From NCBI RefSeq assembly GCF_000745125.1, contig NZ_JQNF01000003.1:1-64000 (forward strand): 64,000 bases of DNA, in the 5' to 3' direction. The notes beneath the pieces are model-generated. The model saw only the letters and a program-made list of their open reading frames with translations. It did no database searches and was not told the DNA's origin. Position numbers and translations under genes: made by a program. This DNA comes from Carnobacterium jeotgali MS3 (lineage in GTDB: Bacteria > Bacillota > Bacilli > Lactobacillales > Carnobacteriaceae). Positions within the stretch are counted from its first letter, which is position 1; the number at the start of each line of letters is the position of its first letter. This document shows positions 1 to 8,766 of this stretch, piece by piece.

Positions 1-2
1 TT

Positions 3-884
3 AATGCAAATTCTTCACGAATAGAACCAACAGAACTTGAACTTATAACGGAATTAAGTGAAAAAGTCCCGGTTGTGATCGTTTTGACCCAATCAATCGG
101 TGAACCAGCAGCAACATTTAAAACCTATATTGAAAAACCTTAATTTACCGATTTATGGTGTTGTATCTTTGATGGCTGAAAGCTTCAAAATTGACGGAAG
201 AAATGTCGATTCCAGCATTTGGATTAAAAGAATTGCTTGAATTAAGTTTTGAAATCATACCAGAAGAAGCAAAAAAGGCTTTTAACAATGCCCAACAAGT
301 AGATATTGCCCGAAAAGCGAATTCTGCTCGCAGTTGGGCGACAAGATATATCGCTACTTCATTTGGCGTAGGTTTTTTACCGATTCCTTTTTCTGATGCA
401 TCCGTTCTTGTACCAATGCAAGTAACATTATTGGGCCCATATTACAGCGATTTTTGGTATATCAATGGATAAAGCCACTATTGCAAGTCTTGTAGCAGCA
501 ATAGGAGGGACTGGGGGAGCTACATTTGCGGGAAGGTACATCGTTTCAAATGTGATAAAAATGATTCCTGGAGCGGGTACAATTGTTGGAGGACTAATTA
601 GCGGTACAACAGCTTCAATCATCACAACGGCGCTTTCTATGAGCTATATAGAAGTGTTAGCCATCATAGCTGCCGGAGAAAAAGATGGAAAATACCCGGA
701 TTTAAAAAATATTGAACAGTTAATGAAAGAAAAATTTCAAGAACGACTAAAAAAAGGCGCTAAAATCGATAAAAAACTTGATTTAACAACTGATTTATCA
801 AAAGAAAACTTAGAATTAGACGATGCAAAAAAAGATCATTTTTTAAGTAAATTTAAAAGGTTTACTAAGCGAAAAAAATCTTAA
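3..884 (+). pseudogene. DUF697/YcjF-type GTPase, frameshifted remnant, 5' end outside the window
   Basis: Four consecutive reading-frame segments read as one protein. They give the end of a G domain (LTQSIG resembles the G4 region), a VVSLMAESF strand, then a DUF697-like membrane-associated domain with IPAFGLKELLELSFEI and FLPIPFSDASVLVPMQV, and a lysine-rich tail. Frames change near 140, near 187 and near 435. In each place removing one base from a short run (cc, aaaa, ccc) restores the family sequence. The 5' part lies beyond the window. Intact relatives couple an Era-like G domain to a hydrophobic DUF697 domain and are thought to act at the membrane; their role is poorly known. The shifts could be real decay or assembly errors. 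The next gene is also broken, which favours a decaying neighbourhood. Confidence 0.7.
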
Positions 885-935
885 AATGATTCATAAATAC
901 ATTTTGTCCTAACTCAAAAAATAGCAAAAATACTT

Positions 936-967
936 TAAAACCAAAATTAATTATTTTGGTTTTTTCT
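936..967 (+). terminator. Rho-independent terminator after the DUF697 remnant
   Basis: AACCAAAAT and ATTTTGGTT arms form a hairpin followed by a run of six T residues about 50 bp after the last stop codon of the remnant. Confidence 0.65.
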
Positions 968-1053
968 TTAATTATACTAATTCAGCAGTATATTGAACGG
1001 TATTTAAAATTTCCCAAAGCATTTTTATGCTTATTTTACGTAAACACAGTATA

Positions 1054-1091
1054 GATGTAGTTAACATAATTAGATTATGGTTAACTACATC
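1054..1091. repeat. Inverted repeat with 12-bp perfect arms
   Basis: GATGTAGTTAAC at 1054-1065 is matched by GTTAACTACATC at 1080-1091. The inner ATAAT/ATTAT extends the stem to about 17 bp with one bulged G. No T run follows, so it is not a normal terminator. It could be an operator or a cruciform-forming site. Confidence 0.6.
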
Positions 1092-1134
1092 GAACAATTT
1101 ATCGCTAATTAATAAAATAATAAAGCTCACCCTT

Positions 1135-1186
1135 AAGATTCAGTCTTAGATGATTTTATACAAAGATTCATCTAAGACTGAATCTT
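1135..1186. promoter_or_regulatory. Perfect 19-bp inverted repeat upstream of the satD remnant, candidate operator
   Basis: The arms at 1135-1153 and 1168-1186 are exact reverse complements separated by 14 bases. Each arm contains its own dyad, TAAGA-n5-TCTTA. The layout is therefore two copies of a short dyad in opposite orientation, directly upstream of a TATAAT at about 1191. That suggests two operator sites at a promoter. The SatD-like protein downstream carries a C-terminal helix-turn-helix-like region, so autoregulation is possible (inference). Confidence 0.5.
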
Positions 1187-1217
1187 ATTGGTATAATCAA
1201 AAAAAGATGGTGATTAG

Positions 1218-1908
1218 ATGACCAGACAAACTGTAAGGACTCCATATGCAGCCATTATAGGAGATATTAAAGACTCTCGTAAAATTGCGGATCGAAAAGA
1301 AGTGCAAGAACAATTTCATTCTATTTTGCAAATAATAAATGAGAAATATGCAGAAGACATTGCTTCTAATTTCATTATTACTTTAGGAGACAGCTTCCAA
1401 GGATTACTAAAAAATAAACAAGTGATTTTTAAGCATTATTTTTGAAATCGAATTGGCCATGGCTCCCATTGAATTGCGATTTGGCATTGGCTTAGGCAGT
1501 ATCAGTACACCGATCCAACGAGATAATTCTATGGAGATGGATGGCACAGCCTACCACCGCGCAAGGCAAATGATTGAAACTATTGAAGAAAATGGAAAAT
1601 AAATATACCACAAGCGAGACCAATATTGATGATTTGTTCCGGAGAAGGCTACCAACGAAACAGATCAGCTATTGAATACTATTCTGTCACTGGCCACAGC
1701 ATTGAAATCAAAGTGGTCTGCTAGACAAAAAGAAATTATGTATGCTTATTTCACACATGGAGAAAATCAATATAAGACAGCTGAAGAATTAGGGATTGGC
1801 CAATCTAGTGTTAATAAAGCTCTGAATACAGCGAAATATTATACCTATAAAACAGCTTTGAGAGACGCTAGCCACTTTTTAATTCAGGATATAGAGGAGG
1901 ATGAATAG
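1218..1908 (+). pseudogene. SatD family protein, frameshifted
   Basis: The start (MTRQTVRTPYAAIIGDIKDS) and the following ITLGDSFQGLLK match the SatD family. The frame breaks near 1435, where one extra base precedes ATTATTTTTGAA. It resumes with ELRFGIGLGSI and continues through two more shifts near 1600 and 1668. The last segment (about 1672-1908) holds SARQKEIMYAYF and QYKTAEELGIGQSSVNKAL, a helix-turn-helix-like region. SatD genes commonly sit just before a DUF3307 membrane protein, as here. The last segment still ends directly at the TTG start of the DUF3307 gene, so the ancestral operon is intact in order. The shifts at 1435 and 1668 look like insertions and the one near 1600 like a deletion. 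The gene is broken, or the assembly is faulty here. Confidence 0.7.
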
Positions 1909-2655
1909 TTGAATCAAGTCGTATGGATAGTATTATTTATCGGACATATCTTGGGAGACTTTTATTTCCAATCGTCCGCGTTAGCGAGAGAAAAGGATGT
2001 ATTTGGTAAGAAATTAGTGCTCCATTGTTTTATCTATTTGATCACTATGGTAGGCGTGATCATTCCTATTTTTAGTTGGCCTTTATTAAAAGTGGTCATA
2101 GGGATTTCAGTGCTGCATTTCATGATAGATGGTCTAAAATTTTTGCTTGCGAATCGCTTTTTCATTCATAATAATAAAGATACGGTTATCTTTCTAGTAG
2201 ATCAAGGGCTACACATCCTTGTATTACTTGCGGCAGTTGTCTATATCACAGTATCTAATATAGAGATTGACTATATGCCAGGATTAGAAACCTTGTCGAG
2301 TAGTTTAGGTTTGGATATGAAAAATAGTTTGTCATGGATACTGATTCTATTGGTGATGATCCGGCCATGCAGTGTAACGATAAAAAAAGTATTGAATCAC
2401 TATCGCCCAATCAATGAAAATCAAATAGATGAGGGTATCCCAAGTGCGGGGGCGTTGATTGGTGTTTTTGAACGTTTCTTTATTTTGCTGATGCTGTATG
2501 CTAATCAATTTACGGCTATTGGATTTGTTCTGACAGCGAAGTCCATTGCTCGGTACAATAAAATTTCAGAAAATCCTCAGTTTGCAGAATACTATTTACT
2601 GGGAACCTTATTGAGCACTTTGTTGATTATCGTCAGTTACTTCTTTATTTTCTGA
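1909..2655 (+). CDS. DUF3307 domain integral membrane protein
   Basis: This 248-aa, very hydrophobic protein has about six predicted membrane segments. It begins WIVLFIGHILGDFYFQS, which matches the N-terminal DUF3307 signature (GHxxGDFxxQ). The start is TTG, placed directly after the stop of the satD remnant and 8 bases after a strong AGGAGG at about 1894-1900. The family usually travels with SatD. Its biochemical function is unknown; it is presumed to sit in the cytoplasmic membrane. The frame is intact although its partner is broken, so it could still be expressed from the satD promoter. The call to the family is confident; a function cannot be given. Confidence 0.8.
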   Translation: MNQVVWIVLFIGHILGDFYFQSSALAREKDVFGKKLVLHCFIYLITMVGVIIPIFSWPLLKVVIGISVLHFMIDGLKFLLANRFFIHNNKDTVIFLVDQGLHILVLLAAVVYITVSNIEIDYMPGLETLSSSLGLDMKNSLSWILILLVMIRPCSVTIKKVLNHYRPINENQIDEGIPSAGALIGVFERFFILLMLYANQFTAIGFVLTAKSIARYNKISENPQFAEYYLLGTLLSTLLIIVSYFFIF

Positions 2656-2823
2656 TGATGCAGCTGTAAAAGAATCAATTGTTGAGATTCGCTTATTGTT
2701 GAATCTTTGGACTTTTGAATTGGTAGTTAAATAATCAAAGTAGCATTTGTTCCCTTAGGTATTATAAACTATAAGGACAAGGTGTAGAATAAAGTCATTA
2801 CGCATAAGGAAAAGGAGAATTCT

Positions 2824-5718
2824 ATGGCATTTAAGCAAATTGAGACACAAGAGTTACCGGATATTCAATCTGTGGGAACCGTTTATGAACACGTTGAGAC
2901 AGGAGCCAAGGTTCTTTATCTAGCAAATGACGATTCCAATAAGGCGTTTACGATTGGGTTTAAGACACCTCCGTATAACGATAACGGAATTGCTCATATC
3001 ATAGAGCATTCAGTTTTAAATGGATCTGAAAAATACCCTTCAAAAGAACCATTTGTTGAATTAGTCAAAGGGTCATTGAATACGTTCGTCAATGCAATGA
3101 CTTTTTCAGATAAGACAATTTATCCAGTTGCTTCTACTAATAAAAAAGACTTTATGCATTTAATGAGTGTTTATTTAGATGCTGTGTTTAAGCCGAACTT
3201 TTACAGTAATGCACAAATATTAGCGCAAGAAGGTTGGCATCATCATTTAGAGTCAGCAGAAGATGACCTGATTTATAAAGGGGTTGTTTACAATGAAATG
3301 AAAGGGGCGACAGCCTCTCCTGAAAGACAAGTTCAACAGCATTTGACTCATCAGTTGTACCCCAACAGTATTTACCGGCACGAATCTGGTGGAAATCCAA
3401 AAGCCATCCCTAGTTTAACGCAAGAAGAATTTGTTGCGTTCCATCAAACTTATTACCACCCAAGTAATTCTCTGACTGTCTTATATGGAGACATTGATAA
3501 AAAAGAAACTTTTGCTGCATTAGAGGACTATTTCAGTGGCGCAGGCAAACATAGTGAAAAAGTCGACTTATCTTTTGAACCAGCTGTTCCTGATGATGCT
3601 GTATTTGAAGATACTTACTCAATAACTGCAGGAGATAACCCTGAAGGAAAAGATTATTTGGCTTTAGGGTGGCATGTATCTGAACCGAATGATGTACTGG
3701 ATATGTATGGACTAGAAGTTTTGGAAGAGATTTTATTTGGCAATAATCAATCACCGCTTAAAAAAGCTTTATTGGATGCGGATATAGGTGGGGACATAAT
3801 AGGTGGCGTTGCTGATTTTGGCTATCCAACGGGGTTTATGATCACTGCTAAATATTCTGATGCCTCTAAGATGACTCGATTCAAAGAAGTTGTTCAAGAG
3901 ACTTTAAAACAGTTAATGACTGAAGGAATCGATGAAGGGCTGATTGATTCAGCGTTGAATAAAATTACTTTTCAAACGAAAGAAGCGGCTATTTCGGAAG
4001 ACAACCCACGTGGAGTCATTTATGCCATTAATGCTTATCAATCCTGGTTGTATGACAAGAGTCCTTATGTGAACTTGCAATTTTCAGGTTATTTGAAAGA
4101 ACTAGCAGAATTGGCAGGTAAGGGGTATTTTGAGCAACTGATCAAAGAAAAACTAGTATACAATCCTTTGCGTACTGCAGTGATTTTAAAAGCTGAACCG
4201 GGTAAAAGCGATCAATTTGAAGCGAAAACTCATCAGCAATTGCAAGAATATAAAGCTAATCTATCTAAAGAAGAAATCGACAAAATGATAGCTAAAACAC
4301 AAGAGTTGATCAAGCGTCAAGAAGCGCCGGATAAACCGGAAGATCTAGCAAAGATTCCAACACTGACGAAAGAAGATTTAAGCACACAGGTAGAAGAGTA
4401 TCCACTAACGGAAATTCCTTTTAATGAGGGAACTCATTTTTATCAGGCTGAACAATTCACTTCCGGCATTGACTACCTTAGTTTGTATATTGATTTGAAA
4501 GATGTTGCAGCTGAAGAATATCAGTGGTTGGGTTTATTGAGTCATCTTCTTGGGAAGCTAGACACTAAGAAATATGATGTCGCAACTTTGCAGCGTCAAA
4601 AAGATCTGTACACAGGCGGTATTTACGGAAAGATTGATATTTATGAAGATAAAGCAGGTCAACTAAAGCCTTATTTTATTTTACGCGGAAAATCTTTGGA
4701 ATCTTCTTTTGAGGAACTGGTCTCATTAATGCAAGAAATCCTGTGCCACACGCAATTTGAAAATAAAGATGATATTTTGAAAATCACTCAACAGCTGATT
4801 TCTAATTTCGAACGACGCATTAATTCTAGTTCCCATGTTCTAGCTGCAAACCGGGCCTTGAGTCAAGTGAAATCTTCAGCCAAATTAAATGAACTGATTA
4901 GTGGAATGGATCAATTCCTTTTTTTGAAAGACATTCGTGCTGCTTTACAATCCGATAAGTCAAAAGAGGCAACAGAGCGTATCAAGCAGACAGTAAAGGG
5001 TTTGCTAAATAAAAATCGCTTGAACATTTTATACGTCGGTGAGAAAGATCGAGGAGTACTGGTCAAAGAAACATTACAAGTAGCATTTTCTGAGGTGCCT
5101 AGTGTTGAATTAGGTGAACCAGCCATCATTAAGCCTGGTGCGAAGCAACATGAAGCTTATGTCACTGCTCAAGACGTGAACTATGTAGCGGTTGCTTCAA
5201 ATGCCAATGATAAATTTGACTACACTGGCGCAGCGAAAGTATTGGCAACAACTATTCGTTACAGTTACTTGTGGAATGAGATCCGTGTCAAAGGTGGTGC
5301 TTATGGTTCGCTTTATAACCATCGACGAACTGGTGAATTTGCCTTGAGTTCTTATCGTGACCCCAATATCCGTAAAACATTGGAAACCTATAAAGGTTTG
5401 CCTAACTACGTAGCACAAATGGAGTTGTCTGACAGCGAATTATTAAAATACATTATTGGCACGATCAGTCCCATGGAACAGCCAAAATCAGCTTTCAGCA
5501 AAGGTTTAACTGCATTCAATCGTCTAAAAACAGGCGTGACTCGTGAAGAGTTGGTTCATTTGAAGGAAGAGATTCTAGCGGTTGATTCAAAAGCCTTACA
5601 GATGCTTAATAAAGTTCTAGACAGTGTATTGGAAGAGAGCACGGTGGTCGTAATAGGGAATAAGAGCCAAGTTGAAACTGAAAAAGACTTGTTTGATAAG
5701 GTATACGAACTGTATTAA
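2824..5718 (+). CDS. M16C (insulinase family) zinc metallopeptidase, PreP/Cym1-like
   Basis: At 964 aa this has the usual length of M16C enzymes, which enclose and degrade oligopeptides in a closing two-half chamber. The inverted zinc motif HxxEH is present as HIIEH (H58, E61, H62), followed by SVLNGSEKYP, characteristic of the PreP/Cym1 branch. A further metal ligand is expected in GVVYNEMKGA near residue 160. The C-terminal half keeps the RVKGGAYG element near residue 820, which helps bind substrate. No signal peptide is seen, so the enzyme is probably cytoplasmic. An AAAAGGAG ribosome binding site precedes the ATG. It is a single gene with its own terminator at about 5880. Its substrate cannot be read from sequence. 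Confidence 0.9.
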   Translation: MAFKQIETQELPDIQSVGTVYEHVETGAKVLYLANDDSNKAFTIGFKTPPYNDNGIAHIIEHSVLNGSEKYPSKEPFVELVKGSLNTFVNAMTFSDKTIYPVASTNKKDFMHLMSVYLDAVFKPNFYSNAQILAQEGWHHHLESAEDDLIYKGVVYNEMKGATASPERQVQQHLTHQLYPNSIYRHESGGNPKAIPSLTQEEFVAFHQTYYHPSNSLTVLYGDIDKKETFAALEDYFSGAGKHSEKVDLSFEPAVPDDAVFEDTYSITAGDNPEGKDYLALGWHVSEPNDVLDMYGLEVLEEILFGNNQSPLKKALLDADIGGDIIGGVADFGYPTGFMITAKYSDASKMTRFKEVVQETLKQLMTEGIDEGLIDSALNKITFQTKEAAISEDNPRGVIYAINAYQSWLYDKSPYVNLQFSGYLKELAELAGKGYFEQLIKEKLVYNPLRTAVILKAEPGKSDQFEAKTHQQLQEYKANLSKEEIDKMIAKTQELIKRQEAPDKPEDLAKIPTLTKEDLSTQVEEYPLTEIPFNEGTHFYQAEQFTSGIDYLSLYIDLKDVAAEEYQWLGLLSHLLGKLDTKKYDVATLQRQKDLYTGGIYGKIDIYEDKAGQLKPYFILRGKSLESSFEELVSLMQEILCHTQFENKDDILKITQQLISNFERRINSSSHVLAANRALSQVKSSAKLNELISGMDQFLFLKDIRAALQSDKSKEATERIKQTVKGLLNKNRLNILYVGEKDRGVLVKETLQVAFSEVPSVELGEPAIIKPGAKQHEAYVTAQDVNYVAVASNANDKFDYTGAAKVLATTIRYSYLWNEIRVKGGAYGSLYNHRRTGEFALSSYRDPNIRKTLETYKGLPNYVAQMELSDSELLKYIIGTISPMEQPKSAFSKGLTAFNRLKTGVTREELVHLKEEILAVDSKALQMLNKVLDSVLEESTVVVIGNKSQVETEKDLFDKVYELY

Positions 5719-5879
5719 TAAAAGAGTGTCTATTAGTTACTGAAATGGAAAAGGAAGATAAAACGATTTACGCTGCTTGTTCATTTGTTGTTCGGAAGTT
5801 TCAAGAGAACCCGGATAAATAAGATCATATTAATTACGAGAAATAAAAACAAGCATAAAAGTTAGATAAAAGTAAGGGG

Positions 5880-5914
5880 AGAGAGGAGAGAAGACTATTT
5901 CTCCTCTCTTTTTA
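5880..5914 (+). terminator. Terminator of the M16C peptidase gene
   Basis: GAGAGGAG and CTCCTCTC arms around a short loop are followed by TTTTT. It lies about 160 bp after the stop codon. Confidence 0.75.
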
Positions 5915-5960
5915 CGTTGAATAATAGGCGAGAGCATACTAATTAAGGAGTCTCATCGTT

Positions 5961-6202
5961 ATTGCACAAACAGAAGACCGATTTTCAGATGTTCCATATC
6001 ATCGTAGTAGAGGCGATCTTAATCATTTGGCTTTCCATACAGAATCACGGCATTAGATCGATAAAATGACAAAAAACTGGAAGAAAAAGGCATAATAATT
6101 CTGTATCCTAAAAAACACCCATTTGCAGGAGGAACAAATTATTAGGCTGTTTTCCTTGAAGATCCAGACAGAATCAAATTAGTCTTGGTAGCTCCTGAAT
6201 AA
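5961..6202 (+). pseudogene. VOC (glyoxalase/bleomycin resistance) family remnant
   Basis: Translation in pieces gives FSDVPYHRSRGDLNHLAFHT, then IDKMTKKLEEKGI and HPFAGGTNY, then AVFLEDPDRIKLVLVAPE. This is the C-terminal half of a VOC-fold protein, with the H in NHLAFH and the E in FLEDPD as the usual metal-ligand positions. Two in-frame TAG stops (about 6053 and 6142) and a one-base deletion near 6075 break it. No N-terminal half is found upstream. It is a true relic. Confidence 0.7.
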
Positions 6203-6624
6203 AAAGCCATAAAGAAAGCTAAAAATAAATTGATATTTATGACTTTTTATAACAGTTTAATCTAGGTAAGCTTATCCAAAGAATAATTAGCCGTTTTAAT
6301 ATTTTTTGAAGTTCGTAAATCTATCAAAATTAATTTCAATACTAAAACGTAAACCTAAGTCAGCAAATTATAAAAAGATTTAAAAATACAGGAATTAGTC
6401 AGCAGCTAAATTGAAGTGAATTTAAATCTGTCTAAAATTTTAAGTAAAGAGAAAGTTATTTGCAACATTTTTCTCGTTAGCATAAGTTTGTTTGTCCAAG
6501 TATTATATAATCCGAATTCATTTTTGGACTAATTTAAATTCGGTTTATATAAAAAGAATTGTTTATGACTAAAAGAGAGAAGAATTAGAATAATTGGACT
6601 ACTAATCATTTTGCTAATTTTACC

Positions 6625-6655
<31 letters not shown>

Positions 6656-6833
6656 CAAAGTAGATTAAAAGTTGTTTTAAACCAATCGAGCACATTTTAG
6701 ATCAATTTTGGACGATTTTAAGCTCAGTTAACTATTGTTTGTTTATGTTTACCCGTTAATTGCTTTTAAATGACTTTTAGTTCTTATCTAATGGATTCGT
6801 ATTTGTTCTAAAGCATTATTTTTTCTTTACATA

Positions 6834-6878
6834 CAAAAAAACCCAATCCAGAACAAATTAAGTTCTGGATTGGGTTTT
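6834..6878 (-). terminator. Terminator of ppaC
   Basis: A 14-bp stem (ACCCAATCCAGAAC with its complement) around AAATTAA has a run of A on the plus-strand left side, which is a T run for minus-strand transcription. It starts just past the ppaC stop. It could also work on the plus strand. Confidence 0.85.
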
Positions 6879-6884
6879 GCTAAC

Positions 6885-7814
6885 TTATTTTGTTAATGCT
6901 GCAGTTAATTGTGGCACAACTTGTTTCTTTCTAGAAACAACGCCTTTTAATAACGCACGGTTATTTTCTAATGTTACATTGAAAGCTTCTTCTACTGCAT
7001 TGATTGGATTTCCTAATGCTAAGATCACTGAATCGCTATCTAAGATGTTTGTAACGATTAAGACAAATAAATCATAGTTTTTAGCATGATTTTCATTTTG
7101 CATCTCTTGTTCTAACTCAGTTTGGATAGAAAGTACATCATTTACGTCTACAACATTGATTTGTGCAACACGGACATTCTTATCTCCCATTGGGAAACTT
7201 TTAGCATCCATGTCTAATAATTCTGCAGCAGATTTATTGCTTAAGTCAGTTCCTGCTTTTAACATATCAAGGCCGTATGACTCAATGTCAACACCAGCAA
7301 TTGCAGCTAGCTCTTTTGCAATTTTAACGTCTTCATCGGTGCAAGTTGGCGATTTGAATAATAAAGTATCTGCAACGATTGCTGATAACATTAATCCTGC
7401 AATATCTTTAGGAATTGCAACTTCTTTTTCTTTATATAATTTAGCAATAATTGTGTTTGTACATCCTACAGGTTCTGCACGGTAATACAATGGATTAGCT
7501 GTTTCAAAGTTAGAAATGCGGTGATGATCTACTACCGATAAAACTTCTACATCCGCAATGTCATTTACACTTTGTTGAAACTCATTGTGATCCACTAACA
7601 TAACTTTATCTGTTTCATTAGCTACTGTTTCTACTACACGTGGTGCAGGAACGCTAAAGTAATCTAAAGCATATTGTGTTTCCTCTCCTACTTCTCCTAA
7701 TGCAACAGCTTCAGCTTCGATTCCCAATTGGTTTTGCAAGTAAGCAAATGAAATAGCAGATGTGATAGCATCTGTGTCTGGATTCTTATGACCAAAAATT
7801 AATACTTTACTCAT
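6885..7814 (-). CDS. ppaC: Manganese-dependent inorganic pyrophosphatase (family II)
   Basis: The enzyme hydrolyses pyrophosphate to two phosphates in the cytoplasm, pulling biosynthetic reactions forward. At 309 aa it has the family II length and belongs to the DHH superfamily. The metal ligands are visible: H9, D13 and D15 in [11 protein letters not shown]75 in VMLVDHNE, H97 and H98 in SVVDHHRI, and D150 in AIVADTLL. The C-terminal SRKKQ substrate-binding motif is near residue 294. A good AAAAGGAG precedes the ATG. It stands alone with its own terminator. Family I pyrophosphatase is not involved, as the DHH motifs are unambiguous. Confidence 0.97.
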   Translation of the reverse strand: MSKVLIFGHKNPDTDAITSAISFAYLQNQLGIEAEAVALGEVGEETQYALDYFSVPAPRVVETVANETDKVMLVDHNEFQQSVNDIADVEVLSVVDHHRISNFETANPLYYRAEPVGCTNTIIAKLYKEKEVAIPKDIAGLMLSAIVADTLLFKSPTCTDEDVKIAKELAAIAGVDIESYGLDMLKAGTDLSNKSAAELLDMDAKSFPMGDKNVRVAQINVVDVNDVLSIQTELEQEMQNENHAKNYDLFVLIVTNILDSDSVILALGNPINAVEEAFNVTLENNRALLKGVVSRKKQVVPQLTAALTK

Positions 7815-7911
7815 GATTATTATCTCTCCTTTTAAACTATAACTAACACTAAAATTTTATCTTAAATGAACGTGTTTAGCTAGTATTATGTTGTTTTTTA
7901 TAGAAAATAGC

Positions 7912-7970
7912 TTAAAAAAATAAATACAGCTAGAAAAGTAAGAATCTACTCTTCCAACTGTGTTTATTAT
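7912..7970 (-). terminator. Terminator of the pflB-pflA operon
   Basis: AATAAATACAG pairs with CTGTGTTTATT and GAAAAGTA with TACTCTTC, using G-U pairs. On the minus strand the stem ends in a run of seven T residues. The hairpin is long and imperfect, so confidence is moderate. Confidence 0.55.
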
Positions 7971-7976
7971 TCTGGA

Positions 7977-8738
7977 CTAAATTGTTTGATAGCCTGTGTA
8001 TTCTTCAATACGTAATAAGCGATTAGCATTGTCGATGCGTTCAATTGTAGGAGGTTCTATATCCTTTAATTTATAAGGAATATTTAGAGCTGCATATTTA
8101 TAAACACCTAATTTATGGTACGGCAATATTTCAACTTTATAAACGTTTCCTAGCGATTGAATAAAATCACTTAAGCGTATTAAATCAGCATCATCATCCG
8201 AACGTTCTGGAACTAAAACATGACGAATCCAAACAGGTTTATTGATTGTGGCTAAATAAGTAGCCATATTCAAAATGTTTTCATTGCCGTGCATTGTTAA
8301 ACGCTTATGCTTTTCATTATCAATGTGTTTGATATCGAATAAAAGCAAATCTGTATAGCTCATTAGTTCCTCAAACCGGCTGAAAAAAGGCTCATCATAA
8401 GTGAAAGGTTGACCACATGTATCTAATGTTGTGTGGACTCCCTGCTCTTTTGCTTTTCTAAAATACTCAATTAAAAAATCGATATGCAGTAGAGGTTCTC
8501 CTCCACTGACAGTAATTCCGCCTTTACTTCCCCAATACTCGCGGTAAGATAAAGCTTCTGCTAGTAATTGATCCGCTGTATAAGGAGTTCCACCACCCAT
8601 ATTCCATGTATCAGGGTTATGGCAGAACTCGCAACGCATACGGCACCCTTGCATAAATGTTACAAAACGAATACCTGGCCCATCGACCGAGCCAAAACTT
8701 TCAGTAGAATGCACGTATCCAATTGCTGGTTCCGTCAT
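7977..8738 (-). CDS. pflA: Pyruvate formate-lyase activating enzyme (radical SAM)
   Basis: This radical SAM enzyme abstracts a hydrogen from the glycine of PflB to make the active glycyl radical under anaerobic conditions. The iron-sulfur cluster motif CxxxCxxC is seen as C32, C36 and C39 in GCRMRCEFCHN, and GGITVSGGEPLL is the SAM-binding GGE region. The ATG at 8738 is preferred over the upstream GTG at 8747, because the GGAG of AAAGGAG lies directly against the GTG but 8 bases from the ATG. That gives 253 aa. It follows pflB by about 30 bp and is cotranscribed with it. Confidence 0.95.
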   Translation of the reverse strand: MTEPAIGYVHSTESFGSVDGPGIRFVTFMQGCRMRCEFCHNPDTWNMGGGTPYTADQLLAEALSYREYWGSKGGITVSGGEPLLHIDFLIEYFRKAKEQGVHTTLDTCGQPFTYDEPFFSRFEELMSYTDLLLFDIKHIDNEKHKRLTMHGNENILNMATYLATINKPVWIRHVLVPERSDDDADLIRLSDFIQSLGNVYKVEILPYHKLGVYKYAALNIPYKLKDIEPPTIERIDNANRLLRIEEYTGYQTI

Positions 8739-8766
8739 ATTAGTCACTCCTTTATTTGTTTATACC

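Larger units (their letters stand above)
885..1217. other. Intergenic stretch with terminator and two large inverted repeats
   Basis: No gene is seen. The stretch holds the terminator at 936-967, an interrupted inverted repeat at 1054-1091, a perfect 19-bp inverted repeat at 1135-1186 and a -10-like TATAAT at about 1191 just before the satD remnant. Confidence 0.6.
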
